From the NCBI GenBank assembly GCA_031177795.1, contig JAPSKG010000018.1:1-17067 (forward strand): DNA of 17,067 bases. Reading direction: 5' to 3'. Below, in pieces: positions 12,634 through 17,067 of the stretch. The notes under the pieces were generated by a model. That model searched no databases. It was not told where the DNA came from and saw only the letters and a list, made by a program, of their open reading frames with translations. Position 1 is the stretch's first letter, and each line of letters begins with the position of its first letter. Source of the stretch: Domibacillus sp. GTDB taxonomy: Bacteria; Bacillota; Bacilli; Bacillales; Domibacillaceae. A program made the translations under genes and the position numbers.

Positions 12634-13929
12634 ATGATCGAACGTTATACAAGACCAGAAATGGGCAGTATTTGGACAGAAGAAAACAAATTTAAAGCGT
12701 GGCTTGAAGTTGAAATCCTTGCTTGTGAAGCTTGGTCAGAACTTGGCGAAATTCCAAAAGAAGATGTGAAAAAGCTTCGTGAAAATGCAAGCTTTGATAT
12801 TGACCGCATTAATGAAATTGAACTTGAAACACGCCATGATGTTGTTGCATTTACACGTGCCGTATCTGAAACGCTTGGCGAAGAGCGTAAATGGGTACAT
12901 TACGGCTTAACTTCTACAGATGTTGTTGATACTGCGCTTTCTTATTTGTTAAAACAAGCGAACGACATTTTGCGTAAAGACATTGAAAACTTTATTGAAA
13001 TCCTCCGTAACAAAGCAATTGAACATAAACACACAGTTATGATGGGACGCACACATGGGGTACATGCTGAGCCAACTACATTTGGTTTGAAAATGGCGCT
13101 TTGGTATGAAGAAATGAAACGGAATCTTGAGCGCTTTAATGATGCAGCAGAAACGGTTCAATACGGAAAGATTTCAGGCGCCGTCGGAACATACGCAAAC
13201 ATTGATCCGTTTGTAGAAAAGTATGTTTGCGAAAAGCTTGGCACAAAGCCAGCACCGGTTTCAACGCAGACGCTTCAGCGTGACCGTCATGCCCACTACA
13301 TGGCAACTCTTGCTCTTGTAGCTGCTTCTATCGAAAAATTTGCAACGGAAGTTCGCGGTTTGCAAAAATCAGAAACACGTGAAGTAGAAGAATTTTTCGC
13401 AAAAGGACAAAAAGGCTCATCAGCAATGCCTCATAAACGCAACCCGATCGGCTCTGAAAACATGGTTGGACTTGCACGCGTGATTCGCGGCCATATGGTT
13501 ACAGCTTATGAAAACGTATCGTTATGGCATGAACGCGATATTTCGCATTCATCTGCTGAGCGCGTGATTTTGCCGGATGCAACGATTGCGCTTAACTACA
13601 TGTTAAACCGTTTTGGCAACATCGTGAAAAACTTGACTGTATTCCCGGAAAACATGAAACGCAACATGGATCGCACTCTTGGCTTGATTTATTCACAGCG
13701 TGTTCTTCTTGCTTTGATCGACAAAGGAATGGCGCGTGAAGCAGCATATGACACTGTACAACCGCGTGCCATGGAAGCATGGGACAAACAAGTACAGTTC
13801 CGCACACTTGTAGAAGCGGACGAAACAATCACGTCAAAACTTACGCCGGAAGAAATTGCGGACTGCTTCGATTACAACTATCATTTAAAACACGTTGATA
13901 CGATTTTTGACCGCATCGGCTTAAACTAA
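12634..13929 (+). CDS. purB: adenylosuccinate lyase
   Basis: 431 residues, equal to B. subtilis PurB. It acts twice in purine synthesis, cleaving SAICAR to AICAR and adenylosuccinate to AMP, each releasing fumarate. It belongs to the fumarase/aspartase superfamily. Substrate-site stretches are TRHDVVAF (66-73), GLTSTD (91-96), GRTHGVHAEP with H141 (138-147), SGAVGT (181-186) and the flexible signature loop SSAMPHKRNP (262-271) with the catalytic serine. ATG 12634 follows GGAGG at 12621-12625. The gap from purK is 27 bases, so the genes are cotranscribed. Confidence 0.98.
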   Translation: MIERYTRPEMGSIWTEENKFKAWLEVEILACEAWSELGEIPKEDVKKLRENASFDIDRINEIELETRHDVVAFTRAVSETLGEERKWVHYGLTSTDVVDTALSYLLKQANDILRKDIENFIEILRNKAIEHKHTVMMGRTHGVHAEPTTFGLKMALWYEEMKRNLERFNDAAETVQYGKISGAVGTYANIDPFVEKYVCEKLGTKPAPVSTQTLQRDRHAHYMATLALVAASIEKFATEVRGLQKSETREVEEFFAKGQKGSSAMPHKRNPIGSENMVGLARVIRGHMVTAYENVSLWHERDISHSSAERVILPDATIALNYMLNRFGNIVKNLTVFPENMKRNMDRTLGLIYSQRVLLALIDKGMAREAAYDTVQPRAMEAWDKQVQFRTLVEADETITSKLTPEEIADCFDYNYHLKHVDTIFDRIGLN

Positions 13930-13961
13930 AAAGCGCATTTCGAACCGGGAGGAACAAAACC

Positions 13962-14675
13962 ATGATCAAAGGCGAACAGCTGTATGAAGGAAAAGCAAAA
14001 CGCATTTATGCTACAGACCAGGAAGATATTGTCTGGATTGAATATAAAAACTCAGCTACAGCTTTTAACGGCGAGAAAAAAGCTGAAATTGACGGCAAAG
14101 GCCGATTAAACAATTTAATTACTGGTCTTTTGTTTGAAAAACTTGCTGAAAAAGGGATTGAATCTCATTTTGTCAAACAGCTGTCTGAAAACGAGCAGCT
14201 TGTCAAGCATGTCAGCATTATCCCGCTGGAAGTTGTTGTTCGCAATGTAGCGGCCGGCAGCATTGCCAAGCGCCTCGGTTTTGAAGAAGGCGTTCGCTTC
14301 AATGAACCCGTTGTTGAATTTTATTTTAAAGACGACGACCTGGGTGATCCGCTTTTAACAGAAGATCACATTAAAATATTGGATGTGGCAACACCTGAAG
14401 AAGTGCAAACGCTGAAAAAAGAAGCACTTCGCGTTAACGAAGTACTTGTTCCGCTGTTTGCAGAGATGAATATTGATTTGGTGGACTTTAAAATTGAGTT
14501 TGGCCGCCAAAAAGATGGCAGCATTTTGCTGGCAGATGAAATTTCACCGGATACATGCCGTTTATGGGAAAAAGGCACAAACCGCAAACTTGATAAAGAT
14601 CTTTTCCGCCGCGACCTTGGCGGTTTAACAGAAGCATATACAGAAATCTACAATCGACTTGGAGGAACTCTATAA
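13962..14675 (+). CDS. purC: SAICAR synthetase
   Basis: 237 residues, near the usual 235-242. It joins CAIR and aspartate with ATP to form SAICAR. Hallmarks are KAKRIYATD (11-19), NSATAFNGEKKAEIDGKG (30-47), IPLEVVVRNVAAGS (87-100), DFKIEFG (175-181) and ADEISPDTCRLW (191-202). ATG 13962 follows GGGAGG at 13947-13952, 32 bases after purB. Its TAA stop shares one base with the purS start (TAATG), so the two are tightly coupled. Confidence 0.98.
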   Translation: MIKGEQLYEGKAKRIYATDQEDIVWIEYKNSATAFNGEKKAEIDGKGRLNNLITGLLFEKLAEKGIESHFVKQLSENEQLVKHVSIIPLEVVVRNVAAGSIAKRLGFEEGVRFNEPVVEFYFKDDDLGDPLLTEDHIKILDVATPEEVQTLKKEALRVNEVLVPLFAEMNIDLVDFKIEFGRQKDGSILLADEISPDTCRLWEKGTNRKLDKDLFRRDLGGLTEAYTEIYNRLGGTL

Positions 14676-14929
14676 TGTATAAAGTAAAAGTTTATGTAAC
14701 ACTTCGCGAAAGTGTATTGGATCCGCAAGGAAAAGCTGTTCAGCAGTCATTATCAAGCCTTGGATACCAGGGTGTAGAAGATGTTCGCATTGGTAAATAC
14801 ATGGAGCTTCAATTTGACGATTCAGTAACAGATGTAGAGGGAACAGTAAAAGAAGTATGTGAAAAGCTTTTGTCTAACCCGGTTATTGAAGATTACCGAT
14901 ATGAAATCGAGGAGAGTGCGAAACAGTGA
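14675..14929 (+). CDS. purS: FGAM synthase, PurS subunit
   Basis: 84 residues, full length. The small PurS protein bridges PurL and PurQ in the three-part formylglycinamidine ribonucleotide synthase of Gram-positive bacteria. VLDPQGKAVQ (14-23) followed by LSSLGYQGVEDVRIGK is the family signature. ATG 14675 is supported by GGAGGAA at 14661-14667. The TGA stop overlaps the GTG start of purQ as GTGA, so stoichiometric synthesis with PurQ is likely. Confidence 0.96.
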   Translation: MYKVKVYVTLRESVLDPQGKAVQQSLSSLGYQGVEDVRIGKYMELQFDDSVTDVEGTVKEVCEKLLSNPVIEDYRYEIEESAKQ

Positions 14930-15609
14930 AATTTGCAGTCATCGTATTTCCAGGATCAAACTGTGATGTAGATATGTACCATGCGGTAAAAGACGAACTC
15001 GGCGAGCAAGTTGATTTAGTCTGGCATGATGCAGATAACCTTGACCAATATGACGGTATTTTGCTTCCAGGCGGCTTTTCATATGGCGATTACTTGCGTT
15101 CAGGCGCTATTGCCCACATGTCAAAAGTAATGGCAGCCGTGAAAAAAGCAGCAGAAGCGGGCAAGCCAGTTCTTGGCGTTTGCAACGGATTCCAAATCCT
15201 TCTTGAATCTGGTCTTCTTCCAGGCGCAATGCTTCGTAATAAAAACTTGAAATTTCTGTGCCGCACAGTTGAATTGTCGGTTGTAAATAACGAAACAATG
15301 TTTACGTCTTTATATGAAAAAGGCGAAAAAATCAATATTCCAATCGCGCACGGAGAAGGAAACTACTACTGCGATGAGGAAACACTTGCGAAGCTTCAAG
15401 CAAATAATCAAATTGCATTCACGTATGCAAGCGATGTAAACGGAAGCCTTTCAGATATCGCAGGCATTACAAACGAAAAAGGCAACGTACTCGGCATGAT
15501 GCCGCACCCGGAGCGCGCGGTTGACAATTTGTTAGGCAGCGCAGACGGACTTAAACTTTTCCAATCAATTGTGAAACACTGGAGGGACTCTCATGTCGTT
15601 AAAGCTTGA
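14926..15609 (+). CDS. purQ: FGAM synthase, glutaminase subunit PurQ
   Basis: 227 residues, equal to B. subtilis PurQ. This class I glutamine amidotransferase supplies ammonia to PurL. The triad is visible: nucleophile C86 in GVCNGFQ, and H194 and E196 in PHPERAVDN. The oxyanion region PGGFSYGDYLRSGAIA is at 48-63. GTG 14926 has GAGGAGAG at 14909-14916 and overlaps the purS stop by 4 bases. Its 3' end overlaps purL by 17 bases. Confidence 0.97.
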   Translation: MKFAVIVFPGSNCDVDMYHAVKDELGEQVDLVWHDADNLDQYDGILLPGGFSYGDYLRSGAIAHMSKVMAAVKKAAEAGKPVLGVCNGFQILLESGLLPGAMLRNKNLKFLCRTVELSVVNNETMFTSLYEKGEKINIPIAHGEGNYYCDEETLAKLQANNQIAFTYASDVNGSLSDIAGITNEKGNVLGMMPHPERAVDNLLGSADGLKLFQSIVKHWRDSHVVKA

Positions 15610-17067
15610 ACCAAATCCACAGCAAATTAAAGATGAAAAGCTGTATCGTACGATGGGCTTGACGGACGAAGAATTCGGCAAAGTCGAAGAAATTCTTGGC
15701 CGTCTGCCAAACTACGCGGAAACTGGATTGTTTTCCGTTATGTGGTCTGAACACTGCAGCTACAAAAACTCAAAACCAGTTTTGAGCCGATTCCCAACAA
15801 AAGGAGACCACGTTCTTCAGGGACCTGGCGAAGGTGCCGGCATCGTTGATATTGGTGATAATCAAGCTGTTGTATTTAAAATTGAGAGCCATAACCATCC
15901 ATCTGCTATCGAGCCATATCAGGGAGCTGCAACCGGTGTTGGCGGTATTATCCGTGATGTTTTCTCAATGGGCGCGCGTCCTGTTGCGATTTTAAACTCT
16001 CTTCGCTTTGGTGAACTTGAAACACCGCGTGTGAAATATTTGTTTGAAGAAGTTGTAGCAGGAATCGCCGGTTATGGAAACTGTATCGGTATTCCAACAG
16101 TGGGCGGCGAAATTCAATTTGACCCTTCTTATGAAGGAAATCCGCTTGTTAATGCAATGTGCGTGGGTTTAATTGACCATAAAGACATTCAAAAAGGCCA
16201 GGCAAAAGGCGTAGGCAATACAGTTATGTACGTAGGAGCCAAAACAGGCCGTGATGGCATTCACGGTGCAACATTTGCTTCTGAAGAGTTAAGTGAAAGC
16301 TCTGAAGAAAAACGCCCGGCTGTTCAAGTAGGAGATCCATTCATGGAAAAACTTCTTCTTGAAGCTTGCCTTGAATTAATTCATAACGATGCCCTTATCG
16401 GCATTCAAGATATGGGTGCAGCTGGCCTTACAAGTTCATCAGCTGAGATGGCATCAAAATCCGGTTCTGGGATGGAAATGAATTTGGATTTAATTCCTCA
16501 ACGTGAAACAGGCATGACACCTTATGAGATGATGCTTTCTGAGTCACAAGAACGCATGCTTATTGTTGTGAAAAAAGGCCGTGAAAAAGAGATTGAAGAT
16601 TTATTCTCAAAATACGGTCTTGAAGCAGCATCTGTAGGCGTTGTAACAGACGACAAAATGCTTCGTCTTATCCATAAAGGTGAAGTAGCAGCTGAAGTGC
16701 CAGTTGATGCACTTGCAGAAGATGCGCCAGTTTACCATAAGCCATCAGAAGAACCACAGTATTTCCGTGACTTCCAGGCTATGGAGCAAACAACACCGGA
16801 AGTTTCTGATTATAAAGAAACACTTGTAAAGCTTCTTCAGCAGCCAACAGTTGCAAGCAAAGAGTGGGTTTATGATCAGTATGATTACCAAGTACGCACA
16901 AACACAGTGGTGGCACCGGGATCTGATGCTGCAGTCATTCGCCTTCGCGGCACAAACAAAGCTTTGGCTATGACAACAGATTGTAATTCCCGCTATATTT
17001 ACCTTGATCCAAAAACAGGCGGTAAAATTGCCGTAGCAGAAGCAGCACGAAACATTGTTGCTTCAGG
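15593..17067 (+). CDS. purL: FGAM synthase, large subunit PurL (cut by window end)
   Basis: The first 491 codons are present with no stop before the window edge; small-type PurL is about 740 residues, so roughly two-thirds is visible. It converts FGAR, ATP and PurQ-derived ammonia to FGAM. ATG 15593 follows GGAGGG at 15581-15586 inside the 3' end of purQ. The protein begins MSLKLEPNPQQIKDEKLYRTM. Seen are SEHCSYKNSK with catalytic-type H54, the ATP/Mg signature ESHNHPSAIEPYQGAATG (98-115), GARPVAI (127-133), KTGRDGIHGATFAS and GIQDMGAAGLTSSSAEMA. The frame is open with no sign of damage. purF and later pur genes would be expected beyond the window. Confidence 0.97.
   Translation, partial: MSLKLEPNPQQIKDEKLYRTMGLTDEEFGKVEEILGRLPNYAETGLFSVMWSEHCSYKNSKPVLSRFPTKGDHVLQGPGEGAGIVDIGDNQAVVFKIESHNHPSAIEPYQGAATGVGGIIRDVFSMGARPVAILNSLRFGELETPRVKYLFEEVVAGIAGYGNCIGIPTVGGEIQFDPSYEGNPLVNAMCVGLIDHKDIQKGQAKGVGNTVMYVGAKTGRDGIHGATFASEELSESSEEKRPAVQVGDPFMEKLLLEACLELIHNDALIGIQDMGAAGLTSSSAEMASKSGSGMEMNLDLIPQRETGMTPYEMMLSESQERMLIVVKKGREKEIEDLFSKYGLEAASVGVVTDDKMLRLIHKGEVAAEVPVDALAEDAPVYHKPSEEPQYFRDFQAMEQTTPEVSDYKETLVKLLQQPTVASKEWVYDQYDYQVRTNTVVAPGSDAAVIRLRGTNKALAMTTDCNSRYIYLDPKTGGKIAVAEAARNIVAS

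Noticed and set aside
13592..13828. Minus-strand reading frames inside purB, ptsG, guaA and other genes
   Set aside because: They are antisense shadows of well-recognised genes with no RBS or family resemblance.

Overview
The window reads as chromosomal DNA from an endospore-forming member of the Bacillaceae (Bacillus/Domibacillus-like). This rests on AAAGGAGG-type ribosome binding sites, Bacillus-type rho-independent terminators, a PurR/guanine-riboswitch controlled purine operon in the order purE-K-B-C-S-Q-L, and a GlcT/RAT-controlled ptsG. Gene content is mostly housekeeping and every supported gene lies on the + strand.

Layout. (1) 1-770: an unrecognised protein with an N-terminal RanBP2-type zinc finger, a predicted beta-rich core and an acidic Pro-Glu-Ala tail, behind a possible sporulation-type (sigma-K-like) -10 element. 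(2) 878-2498: a three-gene unit of two small, apparently paralogous Met/Gly-rich membrane proteins followed by a membrane-anchored Sco-type copper chaperone, closed by a terminator. (3) 2504-3427: monocistronic nadE. (4) 3460-5122: guaA, with no strong terminator of its own. (5) 5125-6770: pbuG, behind a PurR box pair, a promoter and a long leader that folds like a purine riboswitch but has a divergent core, then a terminator. (6) 6781-9945: glcT and ptsG, with a RAT/terminator switch between them. (7) 9960-10726: a DUF2179 membrane protein (YebE-like) translationally coupled to a NETI-motif protein (YebG-like). (8) 10725-17067: the pur operon, with PurR boxes, promoter, canonical guanine riboswitch, then purE, purK, purB, purC, purS, purQ and a purL that runs off the window.

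How it works together. PurR boxes with identical geometry sit before pbuG and purE. Each transcript then passes a leader with mutually exclusive antiterminator and terminator hairpins, so salvage uptake (PbuG) and de novo synthesis (Pur) are controlled twice, once at initiation and once by attenuation. guaA supplies GMP from XMP. glcT-ptsG interrupts the guaA-pbuG-yebE-yebG-purE order known from B. subtilis and is regulated separately by glucose through a protein-dependent RNA antiterminator.

The most interesting items are the divergent purine-riboswitch-like leader of pbuG, the Sco-linked pair of Met/Gly-rich membrane proteins, and the bacterial RanBP2-type zinc finger protein at the left end. 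No mobile element, CRISPR array, tRNA or rRNA was seen.
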